A stretch of 26,561 nucleotides of DNA, from IMG/VR virus record IMGVR_UViG_3300036766_001218, positions 1-26,561 of that record; one strand, written 5' to 3'. Below are positions 7,076-14,027 of the stretch, one piece after another. Below the pieces are notes generated by a model. The model was not told the origin of the DNA. It made no database searches and saw only the letters and a list, made by a program, of their open reading frames with translations. The position numbers and the translations under genes are program-made. The first letter of the stretch is position 1, and the number at the start of each line of letters is the position of its first letter. Source of the stretch: a virus.

Positions 7076-7392
7076 TTCAGGCACCGTAGCTGCGGCCCGC
7101 ATGCGCGCACGTCGGCGACGGTAGGCGCGGAGGTCCAGCAGGCCACGGGGATGCGTTCGAGTCGCACCTGGCGAACGCACGCGCGGTAGCAAGTCGGCCC
7201 GCCTTCCGGACACGAGAGCGCCTTGAGGTGCGCGCATGCCTTGCCACAAGGCGAGCGCGCCGCCTCGGGCGAGTCGTCCGGGAACGTCTCCACGATGTCG
7301 TTGCCGCCGGGGTAATCGGGCGACACGGGCGCTGGGTCGTGCAGCGGGCAGCCGACGAGCACGAGGAGCGAGGCGAGGAGGATGGTTTTCAT
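7072..7392 (-). CDS. Cys-rich lipoprotein
   Basis: 106 aa. A lipoprotein signal peptide (MKTILLASLLVLVGC, lipobox Cys15) is followed by a Pro/acid-rich linker. A compact domain then carries eight cysteines at 49, 53, 61, 68, 72, 85, 98 and 104, including two CxxxC pairs. Such a pattern suggests four disulfides formed in the periplasm or at the outer membrane. ATG 7392 lies one base after the stop of the protease gene. Possible roles are an outer-membrane spanin partner, a superinfection-exclusion lipoprotein, or a partner or inhibitor of the neighbouring papain-like protease. None of these is proven. Confidence 0.7.
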   Translation of the reverse strand: MKTILLASLLVLVGCPLHDPAPVSPDYPGGNDIVETFPDDSPEAARSPCGKACAHLKALSCPEGGPTCYRACVRQVRLERIPVACWTSAPTVADVRACGPQLRCLK

Positions 7393-7393
7393 T

Positions 7394-8167
7394 TCAGCTC
7401 ACCGCCAAAGGGACGACCGTGACCGTTAGGACATCCGAAACGAAGTCGGAATCGAAGACCTCATCCGCGATGCGAACGAAGCCAGACTCACCCCAGCCGA
7501 TGCCCCACGAGTTGCAGACGCGAATCCATCCGTCGCCATAGGCGACCGCGCAGAGGTAGTGCCCGCCTAGCGGAGACCCGTTCACCGCGCCATATACGCC
7601 GCTCTCGTAGTCCTCGAAGGCCTGGTCAACCTGCAGCGCGAAGCACGGGGCGAACCCCTTGGCGAGCGCCTGGCGGATGAGCAGCGCGCAGCCGGGGCCC
7701 GAACCGATCCGGTAGTATCCGCCGATCATCGCGCCGAGCCCGTGCTGGAACACGTCGAGCGGCGGCGCGTCGTTCACGTTCGCATCGGTGAGCGGCCAGC
7801 GATCTTCTGCGACCAAGCCATAGTCCAGCATTCCTATCGCTGCGGCACGAGGCATCGAGCCTTCATCCACGAGCGGCTGGCGGGGTTGGTCTACTAGGCG
7901 AGCGACGTCATAGATCGCCTTGCGCGAAGGCCTCGCGACGCGATGGCCGGCGATGTCGGAGCGCACGAGCACGGACGTGGAGAATGCGTTGCCCACGCAT
8001 GAACTGGAGGCGCCCTGGTCAGGGATGGGTCCGACGAGCGAAGAGAAATCCACGAACGCAGGCAGCGCCACCGCGACGCGGCCGATGAGCCCGGCGATGT
8101 GCCGGTGCCGCAAGTCGGCTTCGACGTCGACCTTGGCGTCTGGAATGTGACCGTACGAATAACTCAT
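7394..8167 (-). CDS. Papain-like (C1 family) cysteine peptidase
   Basis: 257 aa. The papain signature is complete: oxyanion Gln51 and nucleophile Cys57 in DQGASSSCVGNAF, general base His203 in PLGGHYLCAVAYG, and Asn219 in RVCNSWGIGWGESGFVRI. There is no signal peptide and no long inhibitory propeptide; about 40 residues precede the catalytic core. ATG 8167 overlaps the upstream stop (ATGA), and the Cys-rich lipoprotein follows after one base. In this lysis-type neighbourhood it could cut cell-wall crosslinks or envelope proteins, process a virion protein, or act on a host target. The fold assignment is firm, the role open. Confidence 0.85.
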   Translation of the reverse strand: MSYSYGHIPDAKVDVEADLRHRHIAGLIGRVAVALPAFVDFSSLVGPIPDQGASSSCVGNAFSTSVLVRSDIAGHRVARPSRKAIYDVARLVDQPRQPLVDEGSMPRAAAIGMLDYGLVAEDRWPLTDANVNDAPPLDVFQHGLGAMIGGYYRIGSGPGCALLIRQALAKGFAPCFALQVDQAFEDYESGVYGAVNGSPLGGHYLCAVAYGDGWIRVCNSWGIGWGESGFVRIADEVFDSDFVSDVLTVTVVPLAVS

Positions 8168-8394
8168 GGGAGGATCGTCACCTTGGTGATTTGTTCCGGC
8201 AGCTCGACATCACGCGCATCGCCCGCCCACTCGCCATCGGCCCAGCGGTCACGGCCCGCGCCGAGCACGAGCACGTTGACGAACCCGGCGTCCAGGAGCT
8301 TGTCGACGATCGCGCCGTTGGATGCGACCTGTTCAAAAAAGCCCAAGCGCATCGTCGCTCGGTAGCGTTTTCCGGGCGTGAGCGTGAAGGTCAC
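8164..8394 (-). CDS. Unknown 76-aa protein
   Basis: GTG 8394 overlaps the upstream lipoprotein stop (GTGA) and removes an implausible Arg-rich N-terminus that a farther start would add. The 76-aa product reads as one small alpha/beta domain: TFTLTPGKRYRATMRLGFF, then SNGAIVDKLLDAGFVNVLVLG, and an end LPEQITKVTIL. It has no membrane segment. Its stop overlaps the start of the protease gene. I do not recognise the family. The position suggests an accessory to the lysis or protease genes. Confidence 0.6.
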   Translation of the reverse strand: MTFTLTPGKRYRATMRLGFFEQVASNGAIVDKLLDAGFVNVLVLGAGRDRWADGEWAGDARDVELPEQITKVTILP

Positions 8395-8669
8395 TTCGCG
8401 TCGGGGCCCGCGTCGGACGGCCAGCATGCGCCGATGTGCTGCCCCTTGGCGATGGCAGCCCGCTGCGACGCTAGGATTGTTTTCAGGTCGGGTATGAGCG
8501 CTTCGACGATGCCGCATACCTGCGCGACGGTGGCGTCACCGAGCGTCGCGTTCTCGACGATGCATGCCACCTGGGCCAAATCCAAAACGCTCTTCGCGTT
8601 CTGCTTTGTGAACAGCGCGCAGCCGTAGAGCGCCAGGAATACCACCGCGCACGGGAGCATTCGCCTCAC
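8391..8669 (-). CDS. Small lipoprotein of the lysis-type cassette
   Basis: 92 aa from GTG 8669, overlapping the stop of the 55-aa membrane protein (GTGA). The signal peptide ends in a lipobox, LYGC with Cys17. The mature part has helices (NAKSVLDLAQVACIVENA, VAQVCGIVEALIPDLKTILA) and two further cysteines at 36 and 52. A lipoprotein directly after two small membrane peptides would suit an outer-membrane spanin, but no inner-membrane spanin partner is obvious unless the XhlA-like protein plays that part. Confidence 0.65.
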   Translation of the reverse strand: MRRMLPCAVVFLALYGCALFTKQNAKSVLDLAQVACIVENATLGDATVAQVCGIVEALIPDLKTILASQRAAIAKGQHIGACWPSDAGPDAK

Positions 8670-8833
8670 GCATCACCGCCCTTCGACACCGCGGCCGGCA
8701 GCACCGCGAGAACGAGCACGCCGAACGCGCCCATCAAAATCTTGTAGAGATCGTCGAGGTGCGCGTAGTGCGACCCGATGATGCCAGCGAGAAACACCGC
8801 GAGCGAGGCTAGCGTGTACCAGTTCGGTTTCAT
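8666..8833 (-). CDS. 55-aa two-TM protein, holin candidate
   Basis: 55 aa beginning MKPNWYTLASLAVFLAGIIG. Hydrophobic segments lie at about residues 6-20 and 33-49, separated by a short polar turn (SHYAHLDDLYK), with a basic/acidic C-terminus (SKGGDA). AAGGA lies about 7 nt before ATG 8833. The TGA overlaps the next GTG (GTGA). Small two-TM proteins beside XhlA-like proteins and lipoproteins are typical holins that open the inner membrane for the endolysin. The assignment rests on size, topology and context. Confidence 0.65.
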   Translation of the reverse strand: MKPNWYTLASLAVFLAGIIGSHYAHLDDLYKILMGAFGVLVLAVLPAAVSKGGDA

Positions 8834-8848
8834 GGTCGGTCCTTTGCG

Positions 8849-8938
8849 TTAGAGCCGGCTCGCGCCGACGAGGAAAGCAGCGAGGAGAGCGGTGAGCGCG
8901 AGCGCTATCGTCAGCGTCTCGCGCGTGGTGGCGGTCAT
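8849..8938 (-). CDS. 29-aa single-TM micro-protein
   Basis: 29 aa. A polar N-terminus with a charged pair (TATTRE) is followed by one continuous hydrophobic helix (TLTIALALTALLAAFLVGA) and a final SRL. ATG 8938 overlaps the stop of the XhlA-like gene (ATGA), and a two-TM gene starts 15 bp after its stop. Translational coupling and a clean membrane segment support a real gene despite its length. It may be an antiholin, pinholin-like peptide or holin modulator. Confidence 0.5.
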   Translation of the reverse strand: MTATTRETLTIALALTALLAAFLVGASRL

Positions 8939-9303
8939 CTCTTGAGTACGTAGGTCAGGATGCCGACGAAGATGGCCATCAAGATGGCCCCAGTCGCTGC
9001 GAGCACGCGGTCGCGCCACCATTTGGCCGTCTCCTGCGCGGTGATCGATTGCGCTTTGACCGACTCCATCTGCCAGGAGCCGGACTTCTCAAGCGCGTCG
9101 TCGATCTTCTCGTCGTTCTTCTCTAGCGCGCCGAGCCGAAGCGAGTGACCGCGCAGCGCGCCCTTGATCTCCTCGTGGCGCACATCGTCTTTGGCCTCGT
9201 GTGAGGTTGTCCAATTGGCGATGTGCTTGATCGTCCCGGCGACATCGGCCACGCGCTGCTCGTGCAGGTACGCCAGGAGCTGGTTCTCGGTCTCGTCTTT
9301 CAC
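8935..9303 (-). CDS. XhlA-like coiled-coil/TM lysis protein
   Basis: 122 aa from GTG 9303, overlapping the fibre stop (GTGA). The first 95 residues are charged and helical, with a probable coiled coil around LRLGALEKNDEKIDDALEK. Residues about 97-119 form one transmembrane helix (VLAATGAILMAIFVGILTYV) ending in LKR. This is the layout of XhlA-type accessory lysis proteins and some inner-membrane spanins. It opens the cluster of small membrane genes, so a role in lysis timing or envelope disruption is likely. Confidence 0.6.
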   Translation of the reverse strand: MKDETENQLLAYLHEQRVADVAGTIKHIANWTTSHEAKDDVRHEEIKGALRGHSLRLGALEKNDEKIDDALEKSGSWQMESVKAQSITAQETAKWWRDRVLAATGAILMAIFVGILTYVLKR

Positions 9304-11024
9304 GCTAGCACCTCGCCGACCATGCTATTGGCGTTGAACGCGGATGTGGCCACTCCGTATAACGTGTATGTGCTGGCGCCACCAGAACCAGACTCCAACC
9401 AGTTGATCGCGTTGTACCCGGGCGCTAGGAACCCGCCGTATTCTGCAACGTGGTTGCGCATGACCGTTGCGCTGTCCGCCACGGCTCCGCTAGGGCCACC
9501 GGTAGCGGAGTTGACCGTTGTTGAGCCGATGCCGATGCCCGCCGTGAAGTTGCCCGTAGCCGCGCCAATCGTCGCCTGCAAGGACGCTCGCGCGTTGAGG
9601 TATTGAACGTCGCCGTTCACGACCTCGAACTTGTTCGCCGCCGTCGATCGCACCTGTCGATAGACGCCGCTCGGATTTACGTAGGTCCACGTTGCGGTTC
9701 CGTCGGTGACAAATAGGCGGCGCGGCACGCGCATGGTCGGCGCGGCATTCCAACAGAATCTCTGAGCCACCGTATCCGTCGTCTGCGTCGTCGAGATCGT
9801 GCGAATGGTACCGATGAGCCGACGCGTCAGCGCGCCCGTCTTGCAGAGCACACCGTCCTGCTTCGTAACTGCATCCGTGCGCGCCAGGTCGCCCGCCCAT
9901 GCGGCGGAGAGTTCGAGCGTTACCGTGCCCGCGTTGTCGTAGGCGAAGACGTCGTAATTCTTCCCGCTCGTGAGCGTGCCCAGCGCAAGGGACACCTCGG
10001 CCGTCGTCTTTCCGATCCACGTCGTGCCGTTGTAGAGCGTGATTCGCCCGCTCGCGTACGGCACGAGGAACACGCTCGTCGCGGTCGCTACATCCGTCGT
10101 GGTGACCGGAACGGCCGTCGTGAGCGACAGGCGAAGTCCGATTTCCGCGGGGTCGATCGGAGCCGACGCGCGCGCGAACCGCGTACCGTCGTGGTAGAGC
10201 ACGTCGCCGACGACGGCGGATGTGTCAGTGATGGTGTTGCTCGCGGCCACCATCGTTTTGTTGGTGAGCGTCTGCGCGAGGGCGAGCACGGCCAGCGTGT
10301 CCGTCGCGGTGAGAAGCGGTAAGTTCAGGATGCGGTCCGCAGCTATGGCGGCCGCGGTCAGGACGTATTTGAAGGTGTTGCCGGGATTGTTGAGGCCCGG
10401 CGTGCCCTTGAGCAGCGGGGTCGTGTTGCGTACGACGTCCCCCGTCCCTGTCTCCGGGATGACCGCGGCGTCGTATGCTCCGGCCGTCTCGCGCGGAAAG
10501 CCCGTGCCTGTTGGAGCGGCCGCGCCGGCGGCCACCATCGCCGTCTCCATCACGCGCATGTTCCGCTGATAGCCGCGCAGCCAGTTCTTCACGCGCGTGG
10601 TCGCGGTGGTGAAGTGCTGCTTCTCTCGCGCACCCGCGTCGCGCAGGCCGTGCGTGGAGAGCATCGAGATGGCCGTAGTGTCTTGGTCGAGTAGGCCCTT
10701 GAGTAGGTCGGTGTCGCTGGACGCTTGCTCGTTGACCATGAGCCGAGGCATCCACACGCCCCACAGCGCGGCGATGTTGGGCAGCGTGATGAGCGCCGGG
10801 GTGAACGACGTGGAGTAGATCACGCCGTCCGCGCCAAGAGTCCACGATGCCGGAGTCGCCCAACCCTCAGGGTAGTCGTAGATCTCCCAGCGGCAGCTCG
10901 TCCACCCGACCGTGGATTCAGGCGAGAACTGAATCGTCGCGAGTGATGGTACCTCCAAACCGCCCGACGTGTTGCCGGCCCCGTTCACGGACACGAGGAT
11001 CTTTGCGTACGGGGTGGTGGGCAT
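9300..11024 (-). CDS. Tail fibre protein (574 aa)
   Basis: Residues 1-100 form a beta domain (LVSVNGAGNTSGGLEVPS, WTSCRWEIYDYPEGW, LWGVWMPRLMVN) typical of a virion-attachment module. A helical and linker region with the repetitive-fibre motif AQTLTNKTM lies at 250-258. Residues about 310-430 hold a beta module seen in many phage fibres (SGRITLYNGTTW, NYDVFAYDNAGTVTLELS, RRLIGTIRTIS). The last about 140 residues are probably the receptor-binding tip. AAGGA precedes ATG 11024. It is followed directly by the lysis-type cassette. Confidence 0.8.
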   Translation of the reverse strand: MPTTPYAKILVSVNGAGNTSGGLEVPSLATIQFSPESTVGWTSCRWEIYDYPEGWATPASWTLGADGVIYSTSFTPALITLPNIAALWGVWMPRLMVNEQASSDTDLLKGLLDQDTTAISMLSTHGLRDAGAREKQHFTTATTRVKNWLRGYQRNMRVMETAMVAAGAAAPTGTGFPRETAGAYDAAVIPETGTGDVVRNTTPLLKGTPGLNNPGNTFKYVLTAAAIAADRILNLPLLTATDTLAVLALAQTLTNKTMVAASNTITDTSAVVGDVLYHDGTRFARASAPIDPAEIGLRLSLTTAVPVTTTDVATATSVFLVPYASGRITLYNGTTWIGKTTAEVSLALGTLTSGKNYDVFAYDNAGTVTLELSAAWAGDLARTDAVTKQDGVLCKTGALTRRLIGTIRTISTTQTTDTVAQRFCWNAAPTMRVPRRLFVTDGTATWTYVNPSGVYRQVRSTAANKFEVVNGDVQYLNARASLQATIGAATGNFTAGIGIGSTTVNSATGGPSGAVADSATVMRNHVAEYGGFLAPGYNAINWLESGSGGASTYTLYGVATSAFNANSMVGEVLA

Positions 11025-11036
11025 GACTAGTCCTTA

Positions 11037-12332
11037 CTACTGAAATCGCAGATCGGTCACGTTGAACGTAGGCACAAGCGAGTGGTAGATGTTGCCTTTG
11101 GGCTCGGCCGGCTGCATGAGGATCTGCGTCTTCAGTAGGCTCGGCGCAGCAACGGTAGGACCTGCAGTAGGCACACTCAGATCTAGGTTCGAGCTGGGTC
11201 CGGGGGCCACGCACTGCCACGTTGTCTCGGAGTTGATCGACCCATACCGAACGGTCACGATCCAGCTATTAGTGAAGTCAACCTGCCCATCACAGTCCGC
11301 CGCTCTATTCCACACAGCCGCAGTCGCATCCCAGATCCCGTTCAGCGCCGCGTAGCCGTTGGGCTCCTCTAGCCCAGTCGCGCGCTGCACATCGCTGTCG
11401 ACGAGCAGCACGCGCTCGTTGCTTGTGGTGGAGCCGTCGGCGGCAACATTACCAGTCGGCGAAATAAGCGAACCGACCAAGTTAACGCGCATCTTGCGTT
11501 CTGTGTAGCGAATGCCGTCGAAGGCGTCCTCCGACGATACCGCACCAACCTCCTCTACAAGGTGCGCCACGTAGTGGTAGTTCGCGACATCGATCGCGTG
11601 GTTCTGGTCGCACACGTACGTGAACGACTGTGCCGCGCCTCCGGCATACCAAGCGTCTGCTGACGTCACGAGAGGGGTGAAGTCGAAGCCTAGCCCATCG
11701 CTAGTGAGCTTGAGCGGCTCCGGCATCTTGATGCTTTTTCCGTCGGCCGCTAGCGCCCCCACGTCTTTCGGCACGCGGACAATGCGCAGCTTTGGCATTG
11801 CTATCGGCGCGTAGACGCGCTTAGAGGCCACGCGAAAAATCAACTCTACCTGCGCCATGGTGGAACCGTCTATGACGCGCAGCGGGATGTAGAGGTCGCT
11901 AGTCTCGATGCGGTGCGTGCTCGGCTCTCGGCAGGCAAGGGCAACCGACCCGACACCCGCGTACGGGTGAATACGGCTCCAAAGGTAATGCTTCTGTGTC
12001 GTGAAGCTGTCGATGGGCTGCACGATCTTGCGAGACCGCGCGCGATGCGTTGTTCCGAGCAGCGGCCACACGCCGTTGCGGATGACGAAGGCTGCGGCAC
12101 CGCCGAGCACCACACCACCCCGAGTGAGCTTCGTCGGGCCAGTAACTACGAGACCTGAACCCGTGAAGGTATAGGCGGATCCGCCACCACCAACAGGCGC
12201 GCAGTACGCTCCACCGCTAAATCCGTTCCACGCCTCGAACACTTTTCGTTCTAGGTCTTCCCAGTCGGTCCTCGGGACCGTGTAGCCGTCGACCCACGTG
12301 CCGTCGGCTTGCGTGCGCGTGTTGTTGGGCAC
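11037..12332 (-). CDS. Virion protein, paralog C of a three-gene family
   Basis: 431 aa from GTG 12332, with AGGAG about 8 nt upstream inside the end of the previous gene. It shares blocks with the two preceding genes: an N-terminal TWVDGYTVPRTDWEDLERKV region, a central MPKLRIVRVPKDV, DAWYAGGAAQSFTYV and YHYVAHLVEEVGA. It is longer than its paralogs because of extra sequence after about residue 270 (RYTERKMRVNLVGSLISP, NSWIVTVRYGSINSE). It is beta-rich and without membrane segments. It is probably a tail-tip or baseplate-periphery protein; the exact family is unknown to me. Confidence 0.65.
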   Translation of the reverse strand: MPNNTRTQADGTWVDGYTVPRTDWEDLERKVFEAWNGFSGGAYCAPVGGGGSAYTFTGSGLVVTGPTKLTRGGVVLGGAAAFVIRNGVWPLLGTTHRARSRKIVQPIDSFTTQKHYLWSRIHPYAGVGSVALACREPSTHRIETSDLYIPLRVIDGSTMAQVELIFRVASKRVYAPIAMPKLRIVRVPKDVGALAADGKSIKMPEPLKLTSDGLGFDFTPLVTSADAWYAGGAAQSFTYVCDQNHAIDVANYHYVAHLVEEVGAVSSEDAFDGIRYTERKMRVNLVGSLISPTGNVAADGSTTSNERVLLVDSDVQRATGLEEPNGYAALNGIWDATAAVWNRAADCDGQVDFTNSWIVTVRYGSINSETTWQCVAPGPSSNLDLSVPTAGPTVAAPSLLKTQILMQPAEPKGNIYHSLVPTFNVTDLRFQ

Positions 12333-12336
12333 GGAC

Positions 12337-13191
12337 CTACTCCTGCCGCAAGTCGGCTATAGCCGACATGTTGACGGTAGCAGAGAGCAAGATCGCGCCC
12401 GCGGACACAAGACGCGCCTGTAGCACATAGAAGTCCGTCGTCGGATCGAGAGCGGTGTTGTTCTGGTTGGGCACGTAGGAGATCGTTCGTGTGAGACCGT
12501 TGTTTATGTACGTCGAAAGCGTTGCGGCTGGGTCTGGTAGCCAGCCGTCTGCAAGGTAAGCTCCCGCTACGGTATGCAAAGTCGTTACCGCTCCAGCTCG
12601 AACGCGGATGATGCGGAAGCGCGGCATCGTCGCAGGGAGGGTGAGCTGCTCGCCGCTGAGCAAGACCCTGAAATCTACAGAGTCGATCGTAGCGTTACGG
12701 TGTTGCGCGCGCACCGGAAGCGATGCTGAGACTGCAATGAGCGCCGTAGGCGACGCCACGACCATTTTCACACCCAACGTGCGCGGGTCTAGCGTGTAGT
12801 ACGCGAGCACTTCCAACGGCGATACAAGCGTCTCGTTGAAGGAGGTGAAACCGACGGTGGCCGACCTCGTGCGCGACGACTGAAACGCTGGCGGGTTGCC
12901 TCCTTGTAGAACAAGACCGGCCTTCGCATCAAGCACGAGATCTAGCTGGTTGCCCTTTACCGTTTCAATATCCCCAGACAGCGCGCAGCTCGCGTTGCCT
13001 AGCGTGACCGTCGGCGTACCGTGCGGACCGATAACAATAGGCGACGTGGGCGCCCACGTGCCTCCGTCATCTCCGTTGACCATCTCGCTGGAATACTGGT
13101 CGAGGTTCCGAAGCGCTGCTGGAGTCGGGACGAAACCCTTGGCCCACGTGGACAAGTTGCCTGCCAGGTAAACGTACGGACGGCGCGCCAT
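12337..13191 (-). CDS. Virion protein, paralog B of a three-gene family
   Basis: 284 aa from ATG 13191, which shares its A with the upstream TGA (TGATG). The longer open frame to 13617 lies inside the neighbour and has an implausible Arg-rich N-terminus. Shared blocks: STWAKGFVPTPAALRNLD, DDGGTWAPTSPIVIG, MPRFRIIRVRAGA and DFYVLQARLVSAGA. The same blocks occur in the same order in the flanking paralogs. Beta-rich; presumed structural. Confidence 0.65.
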   Translation of the reverse strand: MARRPYVYLAGNLSTWAKGFVPTPAALRNLDQYSSEMVNGDDGGTWAPTSPIVIGPHGTPTVTLGNASCALSGDIETVKGNQLDLVLDAKAGLVLQGGNPPAFQSSRTRSATVGFTSFNETLVSPLEVLAYYTLDPRTLGVKMVVASPTALIAVSASLPVRAQHRNATIDSVDFRVLLSGEQLTLPATMPRFRIIRVRAGAVTTLHTVAGAYLADGWLPDPAATLSTYINNGLTRTISYVPNQNNTALDPTTDFYVLQARLVSAGAILLSATVNMSAIADLRQE

Positions 13192-14027
13192 CAGTAGGGC
13201 CGGATGTCCGGCTGGTAGATGGTCACTTTGATGTTCTCGATGATGTTGCCTATGAAGCTCGTCCCTAAAGGCGCGAACGCGACGCTCGGTGATGTGAGAG
13301 AGTTGTGCTCCTCGGACCACTCCAGCGCGTAGCCGTACATCTCGGAGTCCGTCTGCTCGGTCACCGAGTAGCTGTACGTGAGGGTGTGCGTTTGAATCAC
13401 GCCTGCGGCATACCAAGCCGCTCCGCTGGCCGGGAGCGCAATGGAGAACCACCCGTCGGGGTCCACTACGCCAGACGGGTTCGGGTGCTGCGATATTGTC
13501 CCGTCCGCAGCGATCCGAACGACTCTTGCCTTCGGCGGATAGGGCGCACTCGCGTGGGCCTGGAACACGCGAAAGCTGATGACCACCGTGCTGAGAAAGG
13601 ACCCATCTGGTATCCACAACGGGAATCGCGTGAGGCTGCCCGGCCGCCTCGTTTGGATGCGAGGCGGTGTCGTGGTCAGATCTCCGCTGAAGGTCGCCTC
13701 GCGTTCCAATGTCATGTCCCCGAGCAGTGTAGTCGAGGGTACAGTAATGACGCGCGATACCAACGCGTCGTTCTGGAAGTAGTCGTCGTCACCGAAGATA
13801 AAGAACTTGCCCGCGGCAGGTGTCGCCAGAGCGCCCGTGAGCTGCAGCGCGCATTGTAGCTCCAGACCAGCTCCGCCGACGGTGATCGCCGCGGACGGCG
13901 CCCACGTGCCGCCCGTACCGCTGACGGCCTTCTTCGTCTTCTCGTCGATGTTGAGCAATACCGCCGCGGGGACCTTTAGCCCACGGTACCAGTCGCGATC
14001 GACACGCTCGCGAACGAAGGCACTCAT
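13191..14027 (-). CDS. Virion protein, paralog A of a three-gene family
   Basis: 278 aa from ATG 14027, which overlaps the upstream TGA (ATGA). A farther start at 14255 would lie inside the neighbour and adds low-complexity Arg/His sequence. The N-terminus DRDWYRGLKVPAAVLLNID and TGGTWAPSAAITVGGAG match paralog B. PPKARVVRIAADG, SGAAWYAAGVIQTHTLTYSY and YGYALEWSEEH match both B and C. It is a beta-rich virion protein of unknown exact function, probably part of the tail tip. Confidence 0.65.
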   Translation of the reverse strand: MSAFVRERVDRDWYRGLKVPAAVLLNIDEKTKKAVSGTGGTWAPSAAITVGGAGLELQCALQLTGALATPAAGKFFIFGDDDYFQNDALVSRVITVPSTTLLGDMTLEREATFSGDLTTTPPRIQTRRPGSLTRFPLWIPDGSFLSTVVISFRVFQAHASAPYPPKARVVRIAADGTISQHPNPSGVVDPDGWFSIALPASGAAWYAAGVIQTHTLTYSYSVTEQTDSEMYGYALEWSEEHNSLTSPSVAFAPLGTSFIGNIIENIKVTIYQPDIRPY

